This document shows, piece after piece, positions 47,484-58,728 of a stretch of DNA of 64,000 bases. Position 1 is the first letter of the stretch. Every line of letters begins with the position of its first letter. The notes below the pieces were generated by a model. The model ran no database searches. It was given only the letters and a program-made list of their open reading frames with translations, and was not told the DNA's origin. The position numbers and the translations under genes were made by a program. Origin of the DNA: Lasiosphaeria ovina (taxonomy: Eukaryota > Ascomycota > Sordariomycetes > Sordariales > Lasiosphaeriaceae); contig JAULSN010000001.1 of NCBI GenBank assembly GCA_033439765.1, positions 6,510,001-6,574,000 of the forward strand, read 5' to 3'.

Positions 47484-48488
47484 CTAGTCGACCGCAAGCC
47501 GAGTCAGGTCCTCCAAATTTTCACCCCGTCCCTCATTTTTCTGCTCATAATTGGCCATGACCTCATCGAGGTCATGTAGATGTTGCTGTTGTCTCAGCAC
47601 CTCTGGATAGCACGTTAGCACCATCCAATCGAATAGGGTCACGCGCTCCGACTCGGGCACCGGGAAGCTCCGGGCCGAGTACGGCGGTAGGTCGTTGAGC
47701 CGACCTTGGGCAACGAGCTCTTGAGAGCGCGCTAGGGCGTTGGTTAATTGTCTGTAAAGTCCAGATTAGCGGGGATCAGCTCTGGAATGGACTCTTCTCG
47801 CAAGCGCCGATTGCATTCTGCGTCAAGAACGTGATAGATTAAAGAGGAGAGGGGTAAATACCCAAGCTTTCCCCAGATTCCCCAACCCTGAGGTTCTATC
47901 ACATCGGCCAGCTCATCTTGGTGGTTGTCCATGAGAGTAGGGTTGGGCACTGCAATGAGCGGTGCCTGGGTCCGTTTGACCTCGAGAATCGTGCCCGAAC
48001 CTGCCGAGTTTCGCGTCAATACAGAAAGTGAGATAGTCCTGAGTTCAAGTCTCCTCACCCGCGTGGGTAATGACGCAGCCGGCCAGTCGGACACCAGCTT
48101 CACCACGGCACCGAACGTAGCAGAGGCTCATATTCTTGGTGTACGTGAAGCAGCGAATGTCGATGCCGTAGTTGTCGGGCAACGCCTCAACCTGCGCGGC
48201 AAACCAATTGTAATCAGGGCCGCACTGGACCTCAAGTCTTTTGAATCTGTAGCTCGCGAGGCACTGCAGGAACTCGGGCTTGATGACTTCGGCGAGCAGC
48301 TGGGGAAAACCTGCGGTTGCGCCAACCGTCACAAAGCACATTCGGCCCTCGTGTCGACTCATGCTGCTCATGCTGCTCATGCTGTACATGCTGCTCATGC
48401 TGCTCATGCTGCCGACGTCGACTTCATGGCCTTCAGCAGCATTCTTCCGCGATTTGTGGGGTTTATCGTCGTCGTCCATCATGCTCAT
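47484..48488 (-). CDS. ALG13: ALG13, UDP-GlcNAc transferase catalytic subunit
   Basis: Alg13 pairs with membrane-bound Alg14 to add the second GlcNAc to the dolichol-linked N-glycan precursor at the cytosolic ER face. Three exons: 48488-48059, 48000-47862 and 47751-47484, giving 278 aa. The GT28-like start CFVTVGATAGFPQLLAEV is preceded by a 47-residue extension with SMSSMS repeats. Other blocks are FKRLEVQCGPDYNWFA, VITHAG|SGTILEVKRTQAPL across intron 1 and VPNPTLMDNHQDELADVIEP. The last intron (47861-47752) was found by frame: WGKLG|QLTNALARSQELVAQGR continues to a 90-residue C-terminal exon. A second ATG at MCFVTVG would give a family-length N-terminus, so the repeat extension may or may not be translated. 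Confidence 0.9.
48360..48418. repeat. Imperfect CATGCTGCT microsatellite in ALG13 exon 1
   Basis: Repeats of CATGCTGCT on the plus strand are read on the minus strand as SMSSMSSMYSMSSMSSMS. Each unit carries an ATG, so alternative starts all lie in frame with the catalytic domain. Confidence 0.85.
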
Positions 48489-48850
48489 TCGTTGAGTTGG
48501 ATGGGTTTGGCGGGGCAGCTCCGTTCTTTCCTCTCACTCCGAAGCACCTTGATAAAATAACACTGTAGCTCGAACCCTTGCAAGGGAATGCAGCTTATCG
48601 TAATTGGCAGAAACTGTCACAGCTCGATAACGAAAGGCGGTGAAGCGGCTAAGCACCGGGGCCCGCTAAGTGAAGCAAAGAGAGGCCTGATTGGCTTGGC
48701 GTGTGGCTTGCCCCGGTAGCTTGCCCTTCCAGGCTTTTGGCAAGCTTGCCCAAGCTTGGATTGTGGCTTGGCGCAATTCGCAGGACCCGAAATTTTTAGC
48801 GACGGGAATCTCATGCCGTCACATTAACCAGACAGACTCGACCGCCCGGG
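48489..48850. promoter_or_regulatory. Short bidirectional promoter ALG13 / mS35
   Basis: Only 362 bp separate the divergent ATGs. An imperfect GGCTTG/CAAGC-rich stretch lies near 48690-48775. No specific factor site is claimed. Confidence 0.6.
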
Positions 48851-50111
48851 ATGGCCTCCGCCACCAATTCGCTTCGGCTGTGCCTTCGGACCAGCAATCA
48901 AATAACATCACGTCTTCGGACTGTCCAGCGGCGGCAGGTTCCTCTCGCGCGCCGCGCCCTGTCAACCTCGCAGGCGCGATGGGCTGCCAAGGAGAAGGGG
49001 AAGGACGACGAGGACAGCGAACCCCCCGAGCTGAAATACTACTCATCATTCAATGATCCGGGCGAGGCTTTCAGAAATCGGCTGAAAGACGAGACCCTTT
49101 CAGAGGATGACCGTGCAACTATTACTGGGATGCTCGAAGAGTGGCAACTGCTCCCGCAACAAAAGAAGGGTGACGCCGAAAGGCTCAAGCGAGACATCAA
49201 CAACGAAATGTCAGACCTCAGAAGAATTATCAACCCTAAAAGAGACGCTTTCTGGAACGACAGTGACGAGAAAGACACCGACTTGATCACGGATGAGTTT
49301 GGCGAGGATGACTTCGAGGAGGACGACATGCTCAGCATGAGTCACGGCAAGCTCGAGGAGCATCGAGAGGCTAGAGAGTACGCGCGCATTACCGTGTGGG
49401 AGATGCCCCTTCTTTCACGTAAGATAACCTCTCGCCAGTCCCTCTCTGTTGGTGACGCGCTGTGAACTGACAGACGCGGCCAGAGTTTGCCAGACCGTTC
49501 CAGCCGCCGGCCAAGGAGGACTGCCTGCGCTTCAGATATACGACCTACATGGGAGAGCTTCACCCTGCCGACAGAAAGGTCGTCGTCGAGTTCTGCCCTA
49601 AGGACGTGCCAGGTCTATCAGAGGCCCAGCAACTGAAGCTGAAGAAGCTCGCCGGTCCCCGGTACAACCCGGAGAAGGACATCGTCAAAATGAGCTGCGA
49701 GAGATTTGAGCACCAGGCCCAGAACAAGAGATACCTGGGAGACACAGTGTCCAAGATGATTGAGACGGCAAAGGTATGGGGCCGACATCTGCTTTACGAT
49801 CTGACAGTTTCCCTCCGTGCTAACCAGACCAGGACCCTACCGATATGTTCGAGGACATTCCCCTCGACACCCGCCATCACACATTCAAAGTCAAGCTTAA
49901 GTACCCCAAGGAGTGGTACATAAATGCGAAGCGGCGAGAGGAATTGGAAGCTCTCCGCAAACAGTCTTTGTTGTTGGATGAGCAAAAGAGGGCAACGGGC
50001 GGCCTCATTGACGGTGTCTCTATCATCAAGAAAAACTTGTTGGCGGCTGTTGAGCCCGAGCCTGTCATGGAGCTGAGGGGTGGGCCACGGTCGGGCAAGG
50101 TGCGGCGATGA
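48851..50111 (+). CDS. RSM24: Mitochondrial ribosomal protein mS35 (RSM24)
   Basis: This is a small-subunit mitoribosomal protein. Three exons: 48851-49418, 49484-49773 and 49833-50111, giving 378 aa. The Arg/Ser-rich N-terminus (MASATNSLRLCLRTSNQITS, then ARRALSTSQARWAAK) is a mitochondrial presequence. An acidic linker (LITDEFGEDDFEEDD) precedes the conserved MRP-S28/mS35 region: ARITVWEMPLLSQFARPFQP across intron 1, CLRFRYTTYMGELHPADRKV, VKMSCERFEHQAQNKRYLGD, and DIPLDTRHHTFKVKLKYPKE after intron 2. The acceptor at 49482-49483 was chosen over the CAG 12 nt upstream because only it keeps the frame. The pairing with RSM24 is by family motifs. Confidence 0.9.
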
Positions 50112-51921
50112 GGCCTGGATAGTCACACCTCCGCTGAAGGTCCGGGTATCGTCATGATGTCTGGCAATGACCCAAACCCTGGTCGACCACGCATCATTCC
50201 ACATTTGCCAATCTAGTACTGATGTTTATTGGGGTCATCAGGAAGCAAGGTTCGCTGTTGTATTGAACACTATAGTGTACGTCAATCTGTATAAAAATTG
50301 GAAGAAGTTATATCTTCCATCCCCATCAGAGGACGTTGCCTTGACTACACGCTGCTCCTCTGGTTCATGCTCAATGCTGCGTTATTCTTGTTAGTTATTC
50401 TTGTTAGGGGTCAATGATGGGCGTCAGGGCCGTGGCGCAACTTTAAGCTATCTTTCACTTACACCACTTTCTCCCTTTACCTCAACACCTGGTCACAATT
50501 ATCAGCAACAGAAACTCGAAAAATACCACAGTTTTCTCTTTGAGCGCATTGCTTGGGATTTATGTATCTGGGTCTCTTGAGGAAGTCTTTTATTTCGTAT
50601 TATCGTCATCTGGTCGAAGCTGGCCGAAGCTCGTACATCGTCGGGAGGCTACCTATGTACATAGGTCAGGTACTTTTCCAAGACTGCATATTGTATTGCA
50701 ATACAAACAACTGCCAAAAGAACCCATTGCCTTGTCAAATCACAGAGTAGTTTCGGATAGCGTCCGGACTGTAACCTATTGCGCCCTTTGCTCTCCATGC
50801 CCAGTCGGCAACAACGGGAATGCCGAATAATTTCGAGTTGGGTTCAGATAGATCCACGAAGCAGTGAACATACAAACATGAAAGTAACTTGAAAAAACAT
50901 TTCTTCCTAAAAGATAGAGAAGAAAACGAGAGGAGTATGATACAGAGGCGAAGACTGAGCCAAGCCGCCATTTTTCTTTCATTGTAAGCCGCTGGCCTGT
51001 GTAGTTCAAAGCCGACCACGTACGGATATGTACTACTGGTAATTCATGCCACTCTCGAGTTTGTCATCAGTAAACCCGCTACGTTCCATCGGTCGTTTGC
51101 TCCGAATGCCCAGGGATGAAGAAGCGCGCTAGTTTACCGGGCTTAATTACGTCGTGTGGGGAAGAAAATGCACTGACACGGGGGTGCGCGCCAAGCCTTC
51201 TTTTATTCCGAACCAGAGGCGCTCCGTACCCTGGTACGCGGGTTCACATGCATTTCGAATCAAGGGAGCGCAGATGTTCGCGGGTCTTCTATTGCCAAAA
51301 GGGCCGATGCTTGATAAAACCTGCCAAAAATTTTAAGCAAGCCAGGCTCCCGGCGGGCAGAACGGCCCAATCCCAAACCCGGACCCAGCACCGATCCCGA
51401 TCTCGATCGCGAAGCTGGTCGAAGGTTGGCCAAGCCTTGCCGTCTCGTCTGAATGAGGAAGATTCGGCGAGTGAGTGCAGTGCAGGAAATCGTCCAACGT
51501 TATCCCTAGTCCTAACAGGCATTCGCACCGCGCCCCTCGGATTACAGAACGACCAGCGCCAATTCTTCTCTTCCCCTCATTGCCATCCATCGCTACCTTA
51601 GTCCCGTGGTACCCGTACCTCGGTTCAGCTTGTGTTTTCTTGAACATGGGTATGGTTTTACGTAGAATTGCACGTTGATCCTACCAGCAGCTTACAAAGT
51701 TAAGTGGGTACCTCCTTATACTGTACTTGAGAAAACCATCTGAAGATTTCACTTGTCGTCCGATAGTCATCATCTGTTGTATGTTTGCGCCGTTGCTAAT
51801 CACCAACTTGCGCCAAAGAGTCTTTAGTCGAGTCTTACAGTCTCCCTTGTTCAACCTCAATCGCGCACCAACAGGAGCGCTTTGACAGCTCAAACAACGC
51901 GCGCTCAGCCAAAAAGACATC
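50112..51921. other. Intergenic: mS35 3' region and ALDH promoter
   Basis: I examined frames on both strands in these 1.8 kb and found none with family signal, good splice structure or a credible start. No RNA gene was recognised. Confidence 0.5.
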
Positions 51922-53616
51922 ATGGCAGCCAAGGACGCGACGCTTCCGCAGTTCGAGGCCACGGCCCTGGACCTCATTCCCAAGGTCGCCAGCGCCGCGC
52001 GAGGTACCTTCCGCACGCATAAGACCAAGAAGGTCCAATGGCGCATCGTGCAGCTGCGCAAGCTCTACTGGGCCATCGAAGACTTCAGGCCCAGGCTCAT
52101 CGCTGCTCTGATGCATGATCTGCACAAGTCCGAATTCGAGGCCGTCCTCACCGAGATCGACTGGCTCCTCAAGGACTGCATGTTCATGATCAAGCACCTG
52201 AACGATTTCGCTAAAGACGAGAAGCTGGGCTCTCCCGCCGTCCCCATCACCTACTCCATGATGAACTTCCGCACCCGCAAGGAGCCGCTAGGCGCCGTCC
52301 TCATCATCGGGCCTTACAACTATCCCCTCCAGCTCCTGTTGGCCCCTCTGATCGGGGCCATTGGTGCCGGCTGTACCGCCGTGCTCAAGCCCTCCGAGCT
52401 GACCACGGCCTGCGCCATGGTTGTAAAGGAGATGATTGAGACTCGCCTGGATCGCAGCGCCTTCACCGTCGTCAACGGTGCTATCCCCGAGACCAACGCC
52501 CTTCTGGCCGAGAAGTGGGACAAGATCTTCTTCACCGGCAGTGATGTTGTCGGCAAGATTGTCGCCAAGAAGGCGGCCGAGACCCTTACTCCCGTCTGCC
52601 TCGAGCTCGGCGGAAAGAACCCGGCCTTCGTCACCAAAAACGCCAACTTGGCGCTGGCCGCCCGCCGGCTGCTATGGGGCAAGACCCATAACTCGGGCCA
52701 GGTCTGCATGTCGCAGAACTACGTGTTGATCGACAAGCAGGTCGTGCCGGCATTTACTGAGTTTCTCAAGGTCGCCTATAAGGACATGTTCCCAGACGGC
52801 GCAAAGGCGAGTCCTGACCTTGGGCGCATTGTCAACGCCCGCCACTTCCACCGTATCAAGAAGATGCTCGACGATACCAAAGGCAAGGTCGTTATGGGCG
52901 GCGAGGTGGACGAGGCTGAGCTCTACATCGAGCCCACCGCTGTTCTGGTCAGCTCGACCGACGATTCCATGATCAAGGAAGAATCGTTTGGTCCCATCTT
53001 CGCCCTCTATCCCGTAAACTCGCTCGACGACGCTCTCAATGTTGCTGCCTCCGTCCACCGGACGCCGCTGTCGCTGTATACGTTTGGGTCCAAGTCCGAG
53101 AATGAGAGGGGTAAGAGTGAACTCCTAATTCAATCTCTGCCGACCGTCATTCTGGTCTCTGCCTGCCTGCCTGCCTGCCTGCTAATATTTGCGTCTCATC
53201 CAGTCCTTAATGAAATGACGTCGGGCGGCGCCACGCTCAACGACTCCTTCTTCCACGGGTCCGTCAACACTGTGCCATTCGGTGGCGTTGGCGACAGCGG
53301 CTGGGGCTCTTATCGTGGCAAGGCCAGCTTTGACTGCTTCACGCACTTCCGCACCATTGCCGAGACGCCCTCGTGGGCCGATAAGATCCTCCGCGTCCGT
53401 TACATGCCTTACGACATGAGCAAGATGCGTCTTCTTGCCCGCCTGACGACCCCCAAGCCCAACTTTGACCGCAGCGGTTCAATCGTCCGTGGCTTCAGCT
53501 ACTGGGTAAAGCTCATCTTTGGGCTCGGTGCCAGCAGCGCCAAAGGTGCGTTGTTCAGGTGGCTGCTTTTGCTGGCAGTCAACTACCTGTTGAAAGCCTC
53601 TCGCGCTGCGAGATAG
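51922..53616 (+). CDS. ALDH3-type fatty aldehyde dehydrogenase, tail-anchored
   Basis: The enzyme is an NAD(P)-dependent aldehyde dehydrogenase of the ALDH3 class (yeast Hfd1-like), which oxidises long-chain aldehydes. The frame is open across 564 codons, but residues 397-427 look like an unspliced intron (53111-53203, 93 nt, GTAAGA donor, GCTAAT branch, CAG acceptor). Removing it gives 533 aa and the natural junction KSENER|VLNEMTSGG. Landmarks are PLGAVLIIGPYNYPLQLLLA, FTGSDVVGK, the catalytic Glu in CLELGGKNPAFV, the catalytic Cys in THNSGQVCMSQNYV, KEESFGPIFALYP and NTVPFGGVGDSGWGSYRGK. A hydrophobic C-terminus (LFRWLLLLAVNYLLK) suggests a tail anchor to ER, lipid droplets or mitochondria, as for Hfd1/ALDH3A2. 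Substrate preference is inferred. Confidence 0.92.
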   Translation: MAAKDATLPQFEATALDLIPKVASAARGTFRTHKTKKVQWRIVQLRKLYWAIEDFRPRLIAALMHDLHKSEFEAVLTEIDWLLKDCMFMIKHLNDFAKDEKLGSPAVPITYSMMNFRTRKEPLGAVLIIGPYNYPLQLLLAPLIGAIGAGCTAVLKPSELTTACAMVVKEMIETRLDRSAFTVVNGAIPETNALLAEKWDKIFFTGSDVVGKIVAKKAAETLTPVCLELGGKNPAFVTKNANLALAARRLLWGKTHNSGQVCMSQNYVLIDKQVVPAFTEFLKVAYKDMFPDGAKASPDLGRIVNARHFHRIKKMLDDTKGKVVMGGEVDEAELYIEPTAVLVSSTDDSMIKEESFGPIFALYPVNSLDDALNVAASVHRTPLSLYTFGSKSENERGKSELLIQSLPTVILVSACLPACLLIFASHPVLNEMTSGGATLNDSFFHGSVNTVPFGGVGDSGWGSYRGKASFDCFTHFRTIAETPSWADKILRVRYMPYDMSKMRLLARLTTPKPNFDRSGSIVRGFSYWVKLIFGLGASSAKGALFRWLLLLAVNYLLKASRAAR

Positions 53617-54366
53617 GCTTGGGGTTTTCTTCATTTTTTCTGCTTCTTCTGGCCGTGCCCCTCTCTGCGCGCACATCTTCTTATCTGCGAGACATCTGTC
53701 ATTTTGTCCCGTCTATCCTGTGTCCGCATTATCTCTAATGCTTCTCTCAAATAGACGATGACGCCAATGTGTGAGGGAACTGTAATATGATACCAAGCGA
53801 GTGTTTCCGCAACCAAATCAAACAAAATGATGTAGGGACGTTGTCAATCTTTAGCTGTCTCTTTTGTTTTTAAATTGATGATTTCCAAGGGAGAAGACAT
53901 CAGACCTGTGAAGTGAAGTAATGTGAAGATTATCATTGGGCTACTTTGCAAACACTTGGTTGGGTATTCGAATTAGCTTTTGTGGTCTGGTAAAGACAGT
54001 GCTCACGTCAGATCTCTACTTCCTACGGTGTCTCCTTTGGCGTGGAGCCGTTGCCGTTTCCATATGTACTTGGGTGATTATTATTAACATGTAACTCTGA
54101 CATGATCTCCGGCACAAAATGTGTGGGGTATGGATTTTCGGAAATGCGAGTGATTCGATTCGACAAAACTCCAAATTCAAGGACATGAGGATACCGCCCG
54201 GAGTTTACGTATGATGGTTTCATGTCTGAAAGTTGCCTATTTGGCAATGGGCTAAGTGGCTCGTATTCTTTGATCCACAACCTATTTTGTGAAGCGAGAC
54301 ATCTGCCCATGACGAGGACATTGGAAGTGGGCTGGGAGGCTGTTAACTGGTTAATGAATATGGACT
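53617..54366. other. Convergent 3' spacer ALDH / RRP4
   Basis: The 750-bp tail-to-tail spacer is relatively AT-rich. A 95-codon frame on the minus strand lacks family signal. Nothing else is supported. Confidence 0.5.
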
Positions 54367-55431
54367 TTAGACCGCTGTGAGGGCAGCAGCGAGCTGCTCA
54401 CCCCGCTCTCCGCCTAGGTAGATATCTTCCGGCCCTTCGCCCGATGTCATTGCCATCTCTACAGCCTCATGGTAGCCCCTCATGACCATGTCCTCGTCGA
54501 CGCGAAGCCCGTTGTCCACCAGTGCCGTTACCACGCCGCGTATCCTCCCAATCTCGCGCATGGTCTCGGGGCCGATGCGGTCGTTCTGGCTCGAGTACAT
54601 GGTAGCGCTGACACTCTCCTCGATGTTCGTAATACCGCTGGTCTTGTCGACAAGGCCCTCGGGCGTCTCGACGTGCTTGCTGATCCACACGTAGCCGTTG
54701 ACGCCGAGCACAATGTCGACGGGCCCACCGCCGTTGGCCGACTCCAGCGTCCAGACCTGACGCCGGCTGCGCACAACGCCGCCGCCACCGCCCATGCCTG
54801 ACACGGCGACGAAGACACCATTGCGCAGCTTGCCGTACTTGAGCGAGCGCGTGTGCAGCACGGCGCCGCCGTCGGCAAACAACTGCTGCACCTCTGCCAC
54901 CAGCAGGTCGCCCTCGGCGAAGAAGGTACGGATCTGCAGCTCGTCCGTCTCGGTGCGCTTGCGCAGGATGCCGCCGGGCAGGTTGATGGCGCTGAGCGGG
55001 AGCGACGCCAGCTGCGTCGACCCCACGTCGACCCGCCACCGCTTGGCCTGCACCTCGACAATTCGGCCGACCACCAAGTCGCCGACCTCGGGCGTATACC
55101 GCGCCCGCAGCGGCCGCACCGAGAGCAGCTTGTTGGTCCGCGTCACGGTGCCGGCCACCGACGAGATGATGGACGTCGTTGCCGGCGCCACGTACGTGCC
55201 GTGTCCGCGCATCCACTGCGGGTCGTCCGTTATGACCTCGCCCGGTGTGACGATCTCGTACTTGCTGCCGCTGCCGCCGCTCGCTGCCGCTTTCCTTCCC
55301 GCCGCCGCCCGTTTGAGGCCCATGGATACGTCTCCTTCCGGGTCGGAACCGGAGTCCTCTGAATCGGAATGATCCGGGTTTGCCCCATACCCGACCCGCA
55401 CCGCCTTGGGTGCTAGAATCGTGACGGGCAT
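54367..55431 (-). CDS. RRP4: RRP4, RNA exosome cap subunit (S1-KH)
   Basis: Rrp4 is one of the three RNA-binding cap subunits of the exosome and acts in nuclear and cytoplasmic RNA processing and decay. It is a single exon of 354 aa. The open frame runs to 55503, but the first ATG is at 55431 ([16 protein letters not shown]). The order is an acidic insert ([12 protein letters not shown]), the N-terminal motif [20 protein letters not shown], an S1 domain ([56 protein letters not shown]) and a KH-like domain ([16 protein letters not shown]). It is head-to-head with MCT1. A Gly run (GMGGGGG) is an unusual local insertion. Confidence 0.94.
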   Translation of the reverse strand: MPVTILAPKAVRVGYGANPDHSDSEDSGSDPEGDVSMGLKRAAAGRKAAASGGSGSKYEIVTPGEVITDDPQWMRGHGTYVAPATTSIISSVAGTVTRTNKLLSVRPLRARYTPEVGDLVVGRIVEVQAKRWRVDVGSTQLASLPLSAINLPGGILRKRTETDELQIRTFFAEGDLLVAEVQQLFADGGAVLHTRSLKYGKLRNGVFVAVSGMGGGGGVVRSRRQVWTLESANGGGPVDIVLGVNGYVWISKHVETPEGLVDKTSGITNIEESVSATMYSSQNDRIGPETMREIGRIRGVVTALVDNGLRVDEDMVMRGYHEAVEMAMTSGEGPEDIYLGGERGEQLAAALTAV

Positions 55432-56070
55432 GTTTGTGTGTGCGTTTTTGGGTTTCTCTGCCTTGACTGTTGAGCCTGTGTTGACGCAGGCAGACACGGA
55501 CAAATGTGAGACTGAGAAATGAAAATTCAGAACTTGAGCCTCCCGTCTCCTGCCTCTGCTCTGATTCGATTTGTAGTTGTGGAGGTATCAAGCATTCCTG
55601 AATATCTGTAAGAAGTAGGTGGTGACTTGTTGAGCAAGAAAATTTCACCGAGTTACACACGATATCCAGGCCGTAGGATCGGGATCTTTGTAAGACGGAC
55701 GCGCTAGGTATTCCACCTTCAGACCCGGCTTCCGGTTTCTCAGGTTCAAAATCGGGATCTAACGGAGAAATTGGGCATCCAATTGGCGGGGTGCTGCGCT
55801 CCACAGGCACCCTAGCGATTCCCCGCAGACCGATCTGCCCCCCCCCCCCCCCCTGGTTGCCGCTGCCCACCCGACGCCTTCCTAGCGACTTTCCCAGGTA
55901 CCTTACCTGCCTGTCCTTCCCTGCCGATGGGATCCCGTCATTCCACATTTGTCGTTCGCGCTCGCCCTCCATCCCCTCTCATCCCAATGCCCGCACGACC
56001 CTCGCATAGATAACTGATGAGGCGGCCCTCTTGACACTGGGCTGCCCGCTGGCGAGCACGCGTGTTCAAA
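55432..56070. promoter_or_regulatory. Bidirectional promoter RRP4 / MCT1 with C16 run
   Basis: This 639-bp spacer between divergent ATGs holds both promoters. A run of 16 C lies at 55838-55853. No specific element is claimed. Confidence 0.6.
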
Positions 56071-57439
56071 ATGCCTTCGCCACGCGCCTCTTGCCGAGCG
56101 CTCGCCTTGCACGCGACAAGCCGCTTCAGCGCCGTAGCTGTTTCCGGAGCGTCATCGGGACGGCCCTCACTGGTGGCACGCCACGTACGGCAGCAGATAC
56201 CGCAGCTGCGGCTTGTATCTACGAAAAATGCGCGACCAAAAACAGCCATTTTCTTCCCAGGTTCGCATTCCTAGTCCCTTGACAGCCCATCCCCCGCGGA
56301 TACCTCTGTTGGTTGAGAGCTTCTGGCTAATCTCGAGGCCCCTCGCAACAGGACAAGGCGTGCAGAAAGTCGGCATGCTCACTCCCTGGCTCGAAGCCTT
56401 CCCCGCCACAGCCACCGCTATCTTCCAGGAAATTGATGAGATTGTCGGGCACAAGCTCTCGGATGTTATCCAGGGCGGCCCCGGCAAGGTGCTCAACCTG
56501 ACGCCCAACGCCCAGCCCGCCATCATGGCCACGTCTATCATGATCCTTCGGATCCTCGAGAAGGAGTTTGGCTTCAGGGCGTCGGACCGTGCTGACTTCA
56601 CGCTGGGCCACTCGCTTGGTGAGTTTGCGGCCCTGGTCGCTGGCGGCTACATCGAGTTCGAGGACAGCCTGTACATGGTGCAGAAGCGGGCCGAGTCCAT
56701 GGCAGCGGCCACGAGACGGGCTGCCGAGGACTACGGTGGCGAGTACGGCATGGTGGCGATTGTGACAGAGCCCGAGTACCTACAGCCGCTGATCAACGCC
56801 ATCCACGACTTTGTCGGCCACAGCAGCGCGGGATCCAAGTCAGAGAGCGCTGAAGACCGCTCGCCAATTGAGCAGGTGCTCATTGCTAACATCAACAGCA
56901 AAAATCAAATTGTGCTGAGCGGCAACATTGAGCGGATAAAGACCCTTGTGGAGCACGTGCGGCAGTTTCTCGGGCACGACCCCCGGGCGGTGCGGCTGAA
57001 GAGCGACAGCCCCTTCCACAGCCCCATAATGAAACCGGCCGTCGCTGTGATGCATAACATACTCGCAAGGAAGAGCCGCGTTAAGGGGAGGGAGGATGAA
57101 GACATTGTTACTTACCCGGGGACACTCCCGTGCATCAGCAATGTCAGCGCGCGACCATTTGAGAGCAAGGAGGATCTGAAAGATCTTTTGGCTCGGGGTT
57201 GCCTAGAAACGGTCCAATGGTGGGACAGCATCAAATATCTCGACCAAGAGGAAAAGGTGAGGAGATGGATTGGCATAGGCCCCGGAAAGGTGGGCCGCAA
57301 CCTAGTCGGAAAGGAGGTCGGCATGAGAGGCAAGGACACGGTCAAAGGGGGCGGTGTCTGGGCAATTACCGATCCAAGCGAGATCGAGGAGGTTCTTAGA
57401 GGTCTGGAAGAGACCGAGTCTTTGGTCGATGAAGAGTAA
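56071..57439 (+). CDS. MCT1: Mitochondrial malonyl-CoA:ACP transacylase (MCT1)
   Basis: The enzyme moves malonyl groups from CoA to acyl carrier protein in type II mitochondrial fatty acid synthesis, which feeds lipoate synthesis. Two exons: 56071-56260 and 56352-57439, giving 425 aa. The first ATG opens an Arg/Ser/Ala-rich presequence (MPSPRASCRALALHATSRFS). The oxyanion motif is split by the intron (AIFFPG|QGVQKVGM). The nucleophile Ser sits in FTLGHSLGEFAALVAGGYI, the substrate-binding Arg in YMVQKRAESM, and the catalytic His in KSDSPFHSPIMKPA. Other blocks include NSKNQIVLSGNIERI and SNVSARPFES. The C-terminus is the usual WIGIGPGKVGRNLVGKEV. All catalytic residues are present. Confidence 0.94.
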
Positions 57440-57936
57440 AAGATATCGAAGGGAGTCTGTTTAAAGGAGAGCTTAGCGACGTTCAGCGTTGCTTTATCGG
57501 CTATGTTGTATATGTCTTACACAGTTGGGAGCTTCAGTATACAACAGCTAGAGGTGTTGCGCTTGGCGTTGTGGTGCGAGTTGCAGAGAGAAGCATACAC
57601 ATTTTTAATTAACAAGTTTTTGTAAACAACTACAAACATGTATTCCATCATCATTTGAAGCCATTGCTGTACTGGTAACTAACTGTAGAGCAAGTGTAGG
57701 AAAATTCCATGTTGTATCTGCGTAAGGCGGAGCGAGGTCAGCCCCTTTTCTTCAGCCTGACGGTAACGCCTTGGTTTAGGTACAGTACTAAATGGCCCCT
57801 TATTACCGGGGTGACTGACAGCTGCACCACTCAACTCCCAGATCTCCACCAAACACGCCAGGGCTGTTGAGAGGCTGAAGCTCCAGGGCTCAACACCACC
57901 GCAAACCGCTTTGGCTCTCAGGATATCAAGTCGCCA
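57440..57936. other. Intergenic between MCT1 and TRAPPC2L
   Basis: The 497-bp spacer between two plus-strand genes holds a 3' UTR and a promoter. No other feature is seen. Confidence 0.5.
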
Positions 57937-58728
57937 ATGGCGACTGCAATTCCCTCGATAGCCTGCCTGGGGGTGATTGGCCGAAATGTACTTTTGCTCC
58001 TTCTTTTCCTCTCAAGCTTTGCTGTGCCTGGTATCGCGATACGTATTGTGCATGGGTTGCTGTGCTGTGCTGACGCCCGAGACTCTAGAACAACCCGCTC
58101 CACGTCGCCATCTTCCCATCGTACGATCCCGTCACCAATAGCTTTGCCCCCGTGCGCACGCCGCTGCAGTTCTCGCTGCTCCTGTCTAGCACGCTCGACG
58201 TCTTTGAGCTGCGCGCCCGGCACAATGCCGCCACCGGCGTCGGCCTAAGCGGCGACTTTGGCCTCCTCCACGCCGTCGACGAGCGCCTCGCCGCCTACGG
58301 CTTCGAGACAAACACGGGCACCAAGTTTGTCGTCCTCGTCGATATGCGCGGCCGCCGCATCGACGGTGCCATTGCCGCCGGCCTCGTGGACATCAAGGAG
58401 AAGCGACTCGGCGCTGTCGCCGTTGGGCTGCGCGAGGGCGAGATGAAGCCAGTATGTCACAGCTACTCGAAGCCGGGATGGAACGCCGCCTTTGCGGCCT
58501 GTACATATGGGGTTTTCTTCTCCTTTGCTAATGTGGTATCTGGTTTTGTTACAGGTGTTCAAGGCTATGCAAACGGCCTACGTCAAGCTGCTGCAGAACC
58601 CATTCTTCGACCCGGACGAGCACGCACCGCCGGCCGGCCACGGCGGGAAGAAGATCACGAGCAGGAAGTTTGCCGACGACATGCGGAGAATTGGGGAGAC
58701 TTGGACCCCTGGCGTTACGAACCTCTGA
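57937..58728 (+). CDS. TCA17: TRAPP subunit TRAPPC2L / Tca17
   Basis: This is a sedlin-like subunit of the TRAPP tethering complexes in Golgi and endosomal traffic. Three exons: 57937-57987, 58089-58451 and 58555-58728, giving 195 aa. The longin-like fold is readable: a first strand IACLGVIGRN|NNPLHVAIFP across intron 1, then LQFSLLLSSTLDVFELRARH, DFGLLHAVDERLAAYGFETN, TGTKFVVLVDMRGRRIDGAI, and the C-terminal helix VFKAMQTAYVKLLQNPFFDP after intron 2. NPFF matches the family NPFYxP motif. Introns are GT-AG. It converges on the GT90 gene. Confidence 0.9.

Noticed and set aside
55432..55503. Upstream extension of RRP4
   Set aside because: It would start at TTG. The ATG at 55431 begins the family-typical MPVTILAP sequence.
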